This document shows, piece after piece, positions 36,849 through 44,472 of a stretch of 44,472 nt of DNA (positions within the stretch are counted from its first letter, which is position 1; every line of letters starts with the position of its first letter). Made by a program: the position numbers and the translations under genes. The notes below the pieces were generated by a model. The model made no database searches. It was not told where the DNA came from and was given only the letters and a program-made list of their open reading frames with translations. Source of the DNA: Gordonia aichiensis NBRC 108223 (GTDB lineage Bacteria; Actinomycetota; Actinomycetes; Mycobacteriales; Mycobacteriaceae); contig NZ_BANR01000030.1 of NCBI RefSeq assembly GCF_000332975.1, positions 1 through 44,472 on the forward strand, written 5' to 3'.

Positions 36849-37669
36849 CGGGAAGTCCTCTCGTCGCCGATTACGTCGTCGATCACGGCCATCAGTTCGC
36901 GGTGGACGTCAGGCATCGCCGTCACCAGGGACGGCGACGTCACCGTCCAGGGGTTGCCCGCGAGGTCGGTGGCCACTCCCCCGGCAGCACGGACCAGGGC
37001 CGCACCCGCCGCGTTGTCCCACGCGTGCGCTCCGAAAGCGATTGCGGCGCCGAAGATCCCGGCTGCGACATAGGCCATGTCGACTCCGGTACTGCCCGTC
37101 ATGCGCAGCCGCGCTGCACGCACGCTCAGCGCTTCGAGTAGTTGTGCACGGTGTGTGCCCGGGTATCTCCCGCCGTGGCTGACGTTGAACGGCCCGAACG
37201 CCACTGCGGTCTGCGCGAGAATTGCCGGGGGATTCGGTGCCATCGGAATGCCGTTGCGATACAACGGTCCTGCCACGTGGCCTGCGTAGCGTGTCCCGGT
37301 CAGCGGCAACCAGGTGAGACCGAGCACCGCCTCGCCGTCGACGAGCAGGCCCAGCAGAATCCCCGTCAGCGGCATCCCGGTCGAATAGTTGTAGGTCCCG
37401 TCGACCGGGTCGAGTACCCACACCGCGCCCTCGGTGACCGAGGGACCGCCGAATTCCTCACCGTGCACGGCGATCCCGGTGCGATCGGTGAGTTCGCGTC
37501 GGATGCGTTGCTCGAGATCGAGGTCGACCTGGGTGGCGAAGTCTGTCCCTCCCTTCGCCACGGCGCTGGGTGCACCGAGCCCTGCGGTGAACTCAGCGGA
37601 GACACCGTCGAGGATGCCGCCCGCGATCTCGAGGAGCGCGGACGGATCCAGGTCAGGACGGGAGGTCAC
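36845..37669 (-). CDS. impA: Inositol-monophosphatase-family phosphatase, possible histidinol phosphatase
   Basis: This 274-residue magnesium-dependent phosphatase has GEEFGG, the metal motif WVLDPVDGTYNYSTGMP and the C-terminal signature HAWDNAAGAALVRAAGG. Its position between hisA and hisF, with four-base overlaps at the hisA end, is the standard place of the impA gene in mycobacterial his clusters. The reaction may be inositol phosphate or histidinol phosphate hydrolysis; actinobacteria use an IMP-family HisN for the latter, but HisN is usually a different paralogue. The start is a GTG at 37669. The gene ends in ...GDERTSR at the edge of the hisF-start duplication. Confidence 0.88.
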   Translation of the reverse strand: MTSRPDLDPSALLEIAGGILDGVSAEFTAGLGAPSAVAKGGTDFATQVDLDLEQRIRRELTDRTGIAVHGEEFGGPSVTEGAVWVLDPVDGTYNYSTGMPLTGILLGLLVDGEAVLGLTWLPLTGTRYAGHVAGPLYRNGIPMAPNPPAILAQTAVAFGPFNVSHGGRYPGTHRAQLLEALSVRAARLRMTGSTGVDMAYVAAGIFGAAIAFGAHAWDNAAGAALVRAAGGVATDLAGNPWTVTSPSLVTAMPDVHRELMAVIDDVIGDERTSR

Positions 37670-38409
37670 AGGTTACCGACCGCCGCCAGTGCGTCGGGCA
37701 GGGTGAAACGTTCGGCGTAGAGCGCCTTTCCGACGATCGCACCCTCGACGCCCTGGTCGGTCAGACTCGCGATGGCGATCAGATCGCCGAGGGCGGACAC
37801 GCCACCCGACGCGACGACGGGGGCATCGGTGGCCCTGGTGACCTCCGAGAGTAGTTCGAGATTCGGGCCGCCCAGAGTGCCGTCCTTGCTGACGTCGGTG
37901 ACCACGTAGCGCGCGCACCCGTCACCATCGAGTCGGGCGAGGACCTCCCATAGGTCGCCCCCGTCGGTAACCCATCCCCGTCCGCGCAGGCGGTACGAGT
38001 CGCCGTCGGCGATGACGTCGAGTCCCACTGCGATCCGGTCGCCGTAGGTCGCGATTGCCCGCCTGCACCATTCGGGATTCTCCAGTGCCGCGGTACCGAG
38101 GTTGACGCGCGTGCAGCCCGTCGACAAAGCGGCTTCGAGGGAGTCGTCGTCGCGGATACCGCCCGACAACTCGACCTTGACGTCGAGTTCGCCGACGACG
38201 CCGGCGAGCAGCTCACGGTTGTTGCCGCGGCCGAACGCGGCGTCGAGGTCGACGAGGTGAATCCACTCGGCGCCGTCACGTTGCCATGCCAGCGCTGCCT
38301 CACGGGGTGAGCCGTAGGCGGTTTCGGTGCCCGCCGCGCCGCGGACGAGCCGAACGGCCTGTCCATCGGCGACGTCGACGGCTGGTAGTAGTTCGAGGGT
38401 CTTCCCCAT
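37666..38409 (-). CDS. priA: Phosphoribosyl isomerase A (HisA/TrpF dual activity likely)
   Basis: This 247-residue TIM barrel isomerises ProFAR in histidine synthesis. In mycobacteria and streptomycetes the same protein (PriA) also isomerises phosphoribosylanthranilate for tryptophan. Motifs are LLPAVDVADGQAVRLVRG (first catalytic Asp), KVELSGGIRDD, VGLDVIADGD, VVTDVSKDGTLGGPN (second catalytic Asp) and VVASGGVSALGDL. No trpF is present although trpE, C, B and A are, which supports dual function. The ATG at 38409 has AAGGAAG about 10 bases upstream. It overlaps impA by four bases (GTGA). A 17-base tandem array lies just upstream. Confidence 0.93.
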   Translation of the reverse strand: MGKTLELLPAVDVADGQAVRLVRGAAGTETAYGSPREAALAWQRDGAEWIHLVDLDAAFGRGNNRELLAGVVGELDVKVELSGGIRDDDSLEAALSTGCTRVNLGTAALENPEWCRRAIATYGDRIAVGLDVIADGDSYRLRGRGWVTDGGDLWEVLARLDGDGCARYVVTDVSKDGTLGGPNLELLSEVTRATDAPVVASGGVSALGDLIAIASLTDQGVEGAIVGKALYAERFTLPDALAAVGNL

Positions 38410-38426
38410 GACGTGATGTCTTCCTT

Positions 38427-38494
38427 GTCCTGTATTCGTCGCGGTCCTGTATTCGTCGCGGTCCTGTATTCGTCGCGGTCCTGTATTCGTCGCG
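38427..38494. repeat. Four perfect 17-base tandem repeats upstream of priA/hisA
   Basis: GTCCTGTATTCGTCGCG is repeated exactly at 38427, 38444, 38461 and 38478. The array fills most of the 110-base gap between the small membrane protein gene and priA/hisA, ending 18 bases before the latter's ATG on the transcript. Confidence 0.97.
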
Positions 38495-38519
38495 TGCGCT
38501 GTGGGCGGTCTGCGTGCGG

Positions 38520-38786
38520 TCAGGGGTTCGCGGTCCCCTCCTCGAGGTCGCGAACCCTGCGTTCGTACGAGCCGATGATGCGGCGCGCGATCCAGCCGAT
38601 CACCGCGACCATCGCGATGACCACGACCAGCGCCGCAACCAGACCGGCTATCGGTGACCAGTGTGCCAGCGCGAGGATGATGGGCGTACCGACCACCAAC
38701 ACCAGCACACCCGACCCGAGGACGAGCGTGACGAACCGCCCGTAGGAGAAGTGCGGTCGTCGTGATGGCTCGCCCGGTGTACTCAT
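38520..38786 (-). CDS. Small two-helix membrane protein within the his operon
   Basis: This 88-residue protein starts MSTPGEPSRRPHFSYGRFV at the ATG at 38786, which overlaps the hisH stop by four bases. It has two transmembrane helices: LVLGSGVLVLVVGTPIILAL at about residues 20-40 and LVAALVVVIAMVAVIGWIA at about 47-65. A charged tail follows (RRIIGSYERRVRDLEEG). A longer frame running to 39452 is just the hisH shadow. I do not recognise a named family; similar small membrane proteins sit next to hisH/hisA in related genera. It may have nothing to do with histidine synthesis beyond being co-expressed. Confidence 0.78.
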   Translation of the reverse strand: MSTPGEPSRRPHFSYGRFVTLVLGSGVLVLVVGTPIILALAHWSPIAGLVAALVVVIAMVAVIGWIARRIIGSYERRVRDLEEGTANP

Positions 38787-39424
38787 GCGATGCTCCCGAC
38801 CCAATTGCGAAGTAGCTCGGCTCCTGCGTCCCCGGACTTCTCCGGGTGGAACTGAGTGGCGCTCAGTGCGCCGTTCTCGACCGCCGCGAGGAAGCGACTG
38901 CCGTGTTGTGCCCACGTCAACTTCGGAGCGGCCAGCGGTGAGCCGACGTTGTCCATCTCCCACGACTGCGCCGCATACGAGTGGACGAAGTAGAAGCGCG
39001 TGCCCGCGTCGATCCCCGTGAAGAGCGTGGAGTCGGCAGGTGCGTCGACGGTGTTCCACCCCATGTGTGGAAGGACGGGAGCGTCGAGTCGCGACACGGT
39101 TCCCGGCCACTGCCCGCAGCCATCGGCTTCCACACCGAATTCGACGCCGCGCTCGAACAGGATCTGCATGCCGACGCAGATGCCGAGGACCGGGCGCCCG
39201 CCGGCCAGCCGTCTTCCGATGATCCGGTCGCCCTTCACCGCGCGCAGGCCCTCCATGCAGGCGGCGAAGGCCCCGACGCCCGGTACCACGAGGCCGTCGG
39301 CCTCCAGCGCCGTTGTGAAGTCGCTGGTCACGGTGACATCGGCGCCCGTGCGTTCCAACGCGCGTTGCGCGGAACGCAGATTGCCCGACCCGTAATCGAG
39401 GACGACGATGCCCGTCGAACTCAT
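38783..39424 (-). CDS. hisH: Imidazole glycerol phosphate synthase glutamine amidotransferase subunit
   Basis: This 213-residue class I glutaminase feeds ammonia to HisF. The oxyanion strand is VVPGVGAFAACM, the nucleophile is the Cys in VLGICVGMQILFE, and the His and Glu of the triad are in ATQFHPEKSGDAG. FYFVHSYAA is the usual family segment. The ATG at 39424 overlaps the hisB stop by four bases. HisF is not adjacent: two genes (a membrane protein and priA) and impA come between. Confidence 0.95.
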   Translation of the reverse strand: MSSTGIVVLDYGSGNLRSAQRALERTGADVTVTSDFTTALEADGLVVPGVGAFAACMEGLRAVKGDRIIGRRLAGGRPVLGICVGMQILFERGVEFGVEADGCGQWPGTVSRLDAPVLPHMGWNTVDAPADSTLFTGIDAGTRFYFVHSYAAQSWEMDNVGSPLAAPKLTWAQHGSRFLAAVENGALSATQFHPEKSGDAGAELLRNWVGSIA

Positions 39425-40044
39425 AGGGCGCCCTTGGTGGATGGCACGCCACTCACCCTTGGGTCGGCCTCGGTGGCTGCCCGCAGTGCGCGCGCGACTG
39501 CCTTGAACTCGGCCTCGGTGATGTGGTGCTGATCGCGACCGTAGAGCACACGCACGTGCAGCGCGATGCGCGCATTGAGCGCGATCGATTCGAAGACGTG
39601 TCGATTGATGACCGTCGAATACGGGACGCCGGGATAGCCGCCGATCACCGCCGTCAGCATGTGTTCGGGTTCGCCGGTATGCACGCAGTACGGCCGTCCG
39701 GAGACGTCGACGACGGCATGTGCCAGTGTCTCGTCCATCGGAATGAACGAGTCACCGAAGCGTCGAATGCCCTTCTTGTCGCCGAGTGCCTGACCGAGCG
39801 CCTGCCCGAGCAAGATCGCGGTGTCCTCGATGGTGTGGTGCCCCTCGACCTCGACGTCGCCCTTCGCCTCGACTGTCAGATCGAAGCTGCCGTGCGCACC
39901 GAATGCCGTCAGCATGTGGTCGAAGAACGGGATACCCGTCGAGATGGCGGTCGCGCCGGTGCCGTCGAGATTGAGTTCGACGACGATCGACGACTCCTTG
40001 GTCGTGCGTTCGACGCGCGCGATCCGCGGTGCCGGGGTGGTCAC
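39421..40044 (-). CDS. hisB: Imidazoleglycerol-phosphate dehydratase
   Basis: This 207-residue manganese enzyme dehydrates imidazole glycerol phosphate. Key motifs are GIPFFDHMLTAFGAHG, VEGHHTIEDTAILLGQALG, and YGRDQHHITEAEFKAVARAL, in which the paired His residues bind the metals. The GTG at 40044 overlaps the hisC stop by four bases (GTGA) and gives the usual length; an extended frame to 40191 lies within hisC and is rejected. It is monofunctional, lacking the phosphatase domain of the enterobacterial HisB. Confidence 0.96.
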   Translation of the reverse strand: MTTPAPRIARVERTTKESSIVVELNLDGTGATAISTGIPFFDHMLTAFGAHGSFDLTVEAKGDVEVEGHHTIEDTAILLGQALGQALGDKKGIRRFGDSFIPMDETLAHAVVDVSGRPYCVHTGEPEHMLTAVIGGYPGVPYSTVINRHVFESIALNARIALHVRVLYGRDQHHITEAEFKAVARALRAATEADPRVSGVPSTKGAL

Positions 40045-41189
40045 TGTGTGTTCTCCAGATCTGTGGTGGCAAGTCTTCTGCTGACGTCGAGGAACGCGTC
40101 GTTCTCGTCGACCAAACCGATCGTGACACGCAGGTGCGCGGGAATTCCGACATCGCGGATCAACACGCCGTCGTCGAGATACCGCTGCCACGACGCCGGG
40201 GCGTCGGCGAAGCGTCCGAAGAGCACGAAGTTCGCGTCGGAATCCACGACGTCGAAACCGGATTTCTCCAGTTCGGCTACGACACGTTTGCGCTCGGCGA
40301 TGATCTTTGCGACCCCGCCGAGTGTTTCCTCGCTGTGGCGCAGGGCCGCACGCGCCGCGGCTTGTGTCAGCACCGAGAGGTGATACGGCAGACGCACCAA
40401 CTGCAGCGCGTCGACGATCGCGGGAGACGCCGCGAGATACCCGAGCCGCCCGCCCGCGAAGGCGAACGCCTTGCTCATCGTCCGGCTGACCACGACCTTC
40501 GCCGGGAACTCATCGATCAGCTCCACCGCACTGGGCTGTTCGGAGAACTCCCCGTAAGCCTCGTCGACGATCACGATGCCCGGAGCGGCGTCGACGATCG
40601 CTCGCAGTCCCTCGTTCGGGATCGACGCACCGGTCGGGTTGTTGGGCGATGTCACGAAAACGACGTCGGGGCGTCGCGCGGTGATCTCCCCGACCGCGTA
40701 GTCGATGTCGAGGGAGAAGTCGGCGTTCCGTTTGCACTCGAGCCAGGTGGTGTCGGTGCCGTCGGAGATGATCGGATGCATCGAGTAGCTGGGCACGAAG
40801 CCGACCGCGCTACGGCCAGGACCGCCGAACGCCATCAGGAGTTGCTGCAGGATCTCGTTGGAACCGTTTGCCGCCCAGAGGTTCTCGACGCCGAGGTACG
40901 TCCCGGTCGCCGCGCTGAGGTATGCGGCGAGATCGGTACGCAGGGCCACGGCGTCGCGGTCGGGGTAACGGTGCAGTTCGGCTGCAGCCGCCCTGGCGGC
41001 TTCGGCGACGTCGGCAATCAGCTCGGCCGAGGGCGGGTGCGGGTTCTCATTGGTGTTGAGAACCACCGGAACCTTCAATTGCGGTGCGCCGTAAGCGGTT
41101 TTGCCACGCAGATTCTCGCGGATCGGCAGATCATCGACCGTCACCGAGGTGCCCGGGATCGACGGGCTGGGGGCGTTCATGGGCGTCAC
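40041..41189 (-). CDS. hisC: Histidinol-phosphate aminotransferase
   Basis: This 382-residue fold-type I PLP enzyme makes histidinol phosphate from imidazole acetol phosphate and glutamate. It has LNTNENPHPPSAEL, NLWAANGSNEILQQLL, VTSPNNPTGASIP, IVDEAYGEFSEQ and the PLP lysine in VVSRTMSKAFAFAGGRLGY. The C-terminal substrate arginine lies in IPAHLRVTIG. The GTG at 41189 overlaps the hisD stop by four bases. Length is normal. Confidence 0.96.
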   Translation of the reverse strand: MTPMNAPSPSIPGTSVTVDDLPIRENLRGKTAYGAPQLKVPVVLNTNENPHPPSAELIADVAEAARAAAAELHRYPDRDAVALRTDLAAYLSAATGTYLGVENLWAANGSNEILQQLLMAFGGPGRSAVGFVPSYSMHPIISDGTDTTWLECKRNADFSLDIDYAVGEITARRPDVVFVTSPNNPTGASIPNEGLRAIVDAAPGIVIVDEAYGEFSEQPSAVELIDEFPAKVVVSRTMSKAFAFAGGRLGYLAASPAIVDALQLVRLPYHLSVLTQAAARAALRHSEETLGGVAKIIAERKRVVAELEKSGFDVVDSDANFVLFGRFADAPASWQRYLDDGVLIRDVGIPAHLRVTIGLVDENDAFLDVSRRLATTDLENTQ

Positions 41190-42514
41190 TTCGCTACCTC
41201 GACGGCGAATCGACGGGTGATCGCATCACCGTGCGCCGGAAGGTCTTCGGCCCGGGCGAGGGTGACGACCTGGGCGGAGACATCTCGAAGGGCGTTCTCG
41301 TCATAGTCGATGACGTGCACGCCGCGAAGGAAGGTCTGCACCGACAGTCCCGATGCGAAGCGCGCCGAACCCGACGTCGGCAGAACGTGATTCGAGCCGG
41401 CGCAGTAGTCGCCGAGACTGACCGGCGCGAAATCACCGACGAAGATGGCCCCGGCGTTGTGCACGCGGTCGGCCACACGCGCTGCGTCGCGGGTCTGTAT
41501 CTCGAGGTGTTCTGCCGCGTAGGCGTCGACTACGGCGAGGCCTGCGTCGATGTCGTCGACCAACACGACGCCCGACTGCTTGCCGCTGAGTGCGGTGGTG
41601 ACGCGTTCGCGGTGTGTGGTTTCGGACACCTGGCGATCGAGCTCTGCGTCGACGGCGTCGGCGAGTTCGACGCTGTCGGTCACCAGCACCGATGCCGCGA
41701 GAACGTCGTGCTCGGCCTGACTGATGAGGTCGGCTGCGACAAAGGACGCGTTGGCAGTGTTGTCGGCGAGTATGGCGATCTCGGTGGGACCTGCCTCGGC
41801 GTCGATGCCGACGAGTCCGCGGCAGAGGCGCTTGGCTGCCGTGACATAGATGTTTCCGGGACCGGTGATGAGGTCGACGGGGTCGAGAACGGCACCGTCT
41901 GTGTCGACGCCACCGTAGGTCAGCAGCGCCACACCCTGTGCGCCGCCAACCGCCCACACCTCGTCGACGCCGAGGAGTGCACACGCCGCAAGGATGGTCG
42001 GGTGCGGCCATCCCCCGAAGTCCTTCTGCGGAGGCGATGCGACGACGAGTGAGCCGACACCAGCTTCCTGGGCGGGCACGACATTCATGATCACCGACGA
42101 CGGGTAGACCGCGTTGCCGCCGGGGACATACAGGCCGACACGACGAACAGGAATCCACTTCTCGCTGACCGCTCCCCCGTCGACGACCTGCGTGCGGGTC
42201 GTCGTGCGTCGTTGATCGGCGTGCACGAGGCGTGCGCGGGTGATCGATTCGCGGAGCGCGTCGGCGACGGCGGGGTCGAGCTGTTCGAGGGCATCGGAGA
42301 TCACGGCCGCGGGTACCCGAACGCTCGACGGACGCACGCCGTCGAACTTCTCGCCATACTCCAGTGCCGCCTCGACGCCGCGGTCGGCGATCGCATGCAC
42401 CACCGGCGCCACCGTGTCCAGAACGGCGTTGACGTCGGTGCCCCCACGGGGCAACGCGCGACGCAGCTCAGCGAGCGTCGGCGAGGTACCGCGCAGGTCG
42501 GTTCGGGCGAGCAT
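41186..42514 (-). CDS. hisD: Histidinol dehydrogenase
   Basis: This 442-residue zinc enzyme oxidises histidinol to histidine in two NAD-dependent steps. Motifs are VGLYVPGGNAVYPSSVIMN, DLITGPGNIYVTAAKRL, AEAGPTEIAILAD, LISQAEHDVLA and the His/Glu region AEHLEIQTRD. SLGDYCAGSNHVLPTSG near the C terminus is also typical. The ATG at 42514 has AGGAG six bases upstream. It is the first gene of the long his-trp run. A CGGGTTTACCCG dyad at 42533-42544 lies just before the ribosome binding site. Confidence 0.97.
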   Translation of the reverse strand: MLARTDLRGTSPTLAELRRALPRGGTDVNAVLDTVAPVVHAIADRGVEAALEYGEKFDGVRPSSVRVPAAVISDALEQLDPAVADALRESITRARLVHADQRRTTTRTQVVDGGAVSEKWIPVRRVGLYVPGGNAVYPSSVIMNVVPAQEAGVGSLVVASPPQKDFGGWPHPTILAACALLGVDEVWAVGGAQGVALLTYGGVDTDGAVLDPVDLITGPGNIYVTAAKRLCRGLVGIDAEAGPTEIAILADNTANASFVAADLISQAEHDVLAASVLVTDSVELADAVDAELDRQVSETTHRERVTTALSGKQSGVVLVDDIDAGLAVVDAYAAEHLEIQTRDAARVADRVHNAGAIFVGDFAPVSLGDYCAGSNHVLPTSGSARFASGLSVQTFLRGVHVIDYDENALRDVSAQVVTLARAEDLPAHGDAITRRFAVEVAK

Positions 42515-42861
42515 GGGTGTCTCCTGATCGGTCGGGTTTACCCGTCAAGGATATGTGTCGGCACCACTGCTTTCCGAATGCGGTCCGCCCAGCCTCAGGC
42601 GACGCGACCCTCGCAGGGCCACCTCGGAGTCCCTTTCCCAGCGCTCGAATCCCGGAGGAGCAGCCGGGCTGTCGGTTTCGAGCAGCCCCACCGGCGTGGA
42701 TCCTCGAGCGAACCTACCGCTGCGGCCGTGCCGAAGACCGCATTCCACCCATTTCTCAGAGCGTCGTGCTCGAACGCGCCGACACCGCCACGCACCACGC
42801 CACAAGCCCACGGTGGACAGCACGTTTCACGTCTGCTCAGCCAGCCACTGACCCGCCGCGC
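42515..42861. other. Region upstream of hisD
   Basis: No convincing gene is seen in this stretch of about 350 bases; frames of about 90 codons on both strands are Arg/Ser/Pro-rich and match nothing I know. It should contain the promoter of the his operon. A 12-base dyad (CGGGTTTACCCG, 42533-42544) and TTGACG at 42542-42547 on the minus strand lie close to the hisD start and could be an operator or promoter element. I see no tRNA, T-box or His-rich leader peptide. Confidence 0.45.
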
Positions 42862-42896
42862 CATCACGCTGACGCATGAGGTCTTGTCAGCTGATG
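42862..42896. terminator. Hairpin downstream of the small membrane protein gene
   Basis: CATCA at 42862 plus GCTGAC at 42868-42873 pair with GTCAGC at 42886-42891 plus TGATG to 42896, an 11-pair stem with one bulged base and a 12-base loop. It lies three bases beyond the stop of the gene ending at 42899 and is a likely terminator for it. Confidence 0.6.
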
Positions 42897-42898
42897 CC

Positions 42899-43084
42899 CT
42901 ACTCGACCGGTCGGCGTGCGGTCATGTCGGCAACTGTCGCACCGATGAGAACGAGACCGAATCCAGACAGCGCTACAACCAGCCACGTCGGAAGCGGTAC
43001 GAGGAAAATGATCACGAGCACCGCAATGGCAACAACGAGCAGGCGCGCCGAGGCGCCGAGCGGATGCCTTCGCATACGCGCCAT
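42899..43084 (-). CDS. Small two-helix membrane protein
   Basis: This 61-residue protein starts MARMRRHPLGASARLLVV at the ATG at 43084. It consists of two transmembrane helices: RLLVVAIAVLVIIFLVPLP and WLVVALSGFGLVLIGATVA. A short tail follows (DMTARRPVE). ATGs at 43075 and 43135 are alternatives; the latter adds a Ser/Arg-rich head with no family support. The positive N terminus predicts both ends inside. I do not recognise a family. It stands alone between the his operon and HNH copy B. Confidence 0.6.
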   Translation of the reverse strand: MARMRRHPLGASARLLVVAIAVLVIIFLVPLPTWLVVALSGFGLVLIGATVADMTARRPVE

Positions 43085-43209
43085 GCTACCGCCGAGATTG
43101 ACGGGAGGGAGAGATTGACGGGATGACGAACGCACGCCCGCCGGTCACACAAGGTCGGTTCCATCCAGCTGCTGGTAGCGCGTCACCGATGTCCGGAAAG
43201 CGTGCGACG

Positions 43210-44468
43210 GAATTTGTCGGTGGCGTCGGCTAGCGTAGAACGCATATTCGATCGAGATGTTCCGGGAGGGTGGGGGTGACACGGAATGAGTAGCGAGCAC
43301 GACAGCGGCAACGACGGTCCGGGTGTCGGTGAAACATTGTGTGCACCAGCCTTGTTGGATGCTGCCGGGTTGGGTTGTGCGGTGGCGGGGTCTGCTGATG
43401 CGCGGGTGGCGGAGGCGTTGACGCGTCTTGCTGAGGTGGTCGATGAGTTGGCCGGCTGTGATGTGTCGCAGCTCTCGGATGCGGGTGTGGTGGAGGCGGC
43501 GCAGGTGGCTGAGCGGTTGGCGCGGCGCACCGCGGCAGCGGTCACTGATCGGCTGGTGGTCGAGGCATCGGATCGTACTCTGCCACGCGCGCTCGGCTAC
43601 CGGGATGTGCGGGACTTTCTGGCCCACCGGTTGGGTGTCGGGGACCCGGCGGCACGACATCAACTCATCTCGGCGACCGGTTCGTTCACGTCGATCGTGG
43701 GTGAGAAAGAGCAACCACGCTGCCCGACGTTGGCACAGTATTGGGGGCAGGGGCTGATAGCGCCGGCCCGCGCACGGGCCGTGTTGGAGGTGTTGGGCCA
43801 GATTCCGCATCAGATTCCGGCTGAGGTGTGTGCGGCGGCCGAGGCGCAGATGGCTGGTTATGGGGTGCAGTTCACGCCGAAAGAAATCACCACTCTGGGT
43901 ACCCGGTTGATGGCACATCTCGATCCCGATGGCACGGTCACCGACGACACCGACCGCAGGCGGCGTCGCCGGTTGTGGGTGAACCGCCAAGGTGCGGATC
44001 TGATGTCCAGGTTGACTGCTGATCTCGACCCGGCGACCCGCGCCCGCCTGGATGTGGTGCTGGATGCGTGGGCGACACCCGGCATGAACAACCCCGACGA
44101 CGACACCTCACCGGCAGGGCCGGTGGGCGAGGCTGATGCCGAGGTGGTGGCGCAGGCAGCCGCACGTGATCAACGCTCACAAGCCCAACGCAACCATGAC
44201 GCGGTGTCGGCGTTGCTGTCGCAGGTGGTTGATGCCGGTGTACTCGGCCGCTCGCATCGTGGGCTGCCGATCCAGGTCATCGCCACGGCCACGCTGGCCG
44301 AGTTGCAGGCACACGCCGGGGTGGCGCAGACCGCATCCGGGACCCTGGTACCGGTCCCGGATCTGATCGCGATGGCCGCCCGCTCGGCAAGCGGGGTGCA
44401 ACCGTTCTTGGCGGTGTTCGCCGAGCACACCAGCGTGCCCCTGTATTTGGGGCGGTCGAAACGGTTGG
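43210..44468 (+). repeat. Right arm of the long inverted repeat (HNH copy B and its upstream region)
   Basis: This arm matches 7524-8783 on the minus strand. Similarity begins at GAA-TTGTCGG around 43210, about 76 bases before the start codon, and runs to 44468. The last four bases of the window (GGGG) do not match the other copy (CCTC). Confidence 0.9.
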
Positions 44469-44472
44469 GGGG
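43286..44472 (+). CDS. DUF222 / 13E12-repeat-family HNH endonuclease-like protein, copy B (3' end missing)
   Basis: The first 395 residues are seen before the window ends. The protein starts MSSEHDSGNDGPGVGETLC, the same as copy A, and is nearly identical over most of its length. Differences cluster at residues 37-65 (LTRLAEVVDELAGCDVSQL here) and near residues 330-370. The DUF222 domain is present; the HNH motif would begin just beyond the edge. Its start and upstream 76 bases match copy A. The reading frame is intact to the edge. Confidence 0.88.
   Translation, partial: MSSEHDSGNDGPGVGETLCAPALLDAAGLGCAVAGSADARVAEALTRLAEVVDELAGCDVSQLSDAGVVEAAQVAERLARRTAAAVTDRLVVEASDRTLPRALGYRDVRDFLAHRLGVGDPAARHQLISATGSFTSIVGEKEQPRCPTLAQYWGQGLIAPARARAVLEVLGQIPHQIPAEVCAAAEAQMAGYGVQFTPKEITTLGTRLMAHLDPDGTVTDDTDRRRRRRLWVNRQGADLMSRLTADLDPATRARLDVVLDAWATPGMNNPDDDTSPAGPVGEADAEVVAQAAARDQRSQAQRNHDAVSALLSQVVDAGVLGRSHRGLPIQVIATATLAELQAHAGVAQTASGTLVPVPDLIAMAARSASGVQPFLAVFAEHTSVPLYLGRSKRLG

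Noticed and set aside
42640..42700. tRNA-like T-arm (CTCGAATCCCGG)
   Set aside because: No matching acceptor, D-arm or anticodon arm can be folded around it, and the T-loop lacks the TTC start.

Overview
The window is high-GC DNA from a mycolic-acid-type actinobacterium (order Mycobacteriales). A Gordonia- or Rhodococcus-like genus is the best guess. The reasons are the GC-rich codon use, the frequent GTG starts, the order hisD-hisC-hisB-hisH-hisA-impA-hisF-hisI followed by trpE-(TIGR02234 membrane protein)-trpC-trpB-trpA-lgt-gltB-gltD-pyk-tesB, and the DUF222/13E12-type HNH proteins. The genus is an inference, not something the sequence proves.

Layout. Positions 1-476 hold the 5' part of a Tat/lipoprotein-type metallo-beta-lactamase-fold gene that runs off the left edge. 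Positions 1070-6663 hold a small catabolic region: hydroxypyruvate isomerase and tartronate semialdehyde reductase, then a divergent TetR-type repressor, then an agmatine deiminase overlapping an unusual amidase. Three matching dyads (TTGA-N8-TCAA) lie between the repressor and the deiminase gene and look like the repressor's operators. Positions 6766-8706 hold an HNH endonuclease-like DUF222 gene. A nearly identical copy in inverted orientation begins at 43286 and is cut by the right edge, so about 34.4 kb is bracketed by long inverted repeats.

Positions 8834-18460 hold accessory and conserved hypothetical genes: a DinB-like protein, a three-gene operon (repeat peptide, Cupin_4/JmjC-type oxygenase, sucrase-ferredoxin-like protein), DUF2945, DUF2461, YchJ, a degenerate SDR-like gene, a KimA-like APC transporter, a DUF998 membrane protein and a GNAT acetyltransferase. 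Positions 18464-42514 form one long minus-strand block. It contains core metabolism: histidine, tryptophan, glutamate synthase, pyruvate kinase, acyl-CoA thioesterase and Lgt. The his/trp genes are tightly packed, often with 4-bp ATGA or GTGA overlaps. No trpF, trpD, hisG or hisE is present. HisA is therefore probably the bifunctional PriA enzyme.

The most promising undescribed system is 9508-11909. It has an 84-residue Gly/Asp-rich peptide made of three 24-residue repeats, each with one His and one Asn. Its stop codon abuts the start of a Fe(II)/2-oxoglutarate-type cupin oxygenase, which in turn overlaps a sucrase-ferredoxin-like gene. This looks like a substrate peptide, a modifying oxygenase and a redox partner. 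A second theme is small tandem duplications in and around the his/trp/lgt genes: the tails of trpE, trpB and lgt, a 17-bp x4 array next to hisA, and a 74-bp duplication of the impA-hisF junction that leaves a mini-hisF reading frame.
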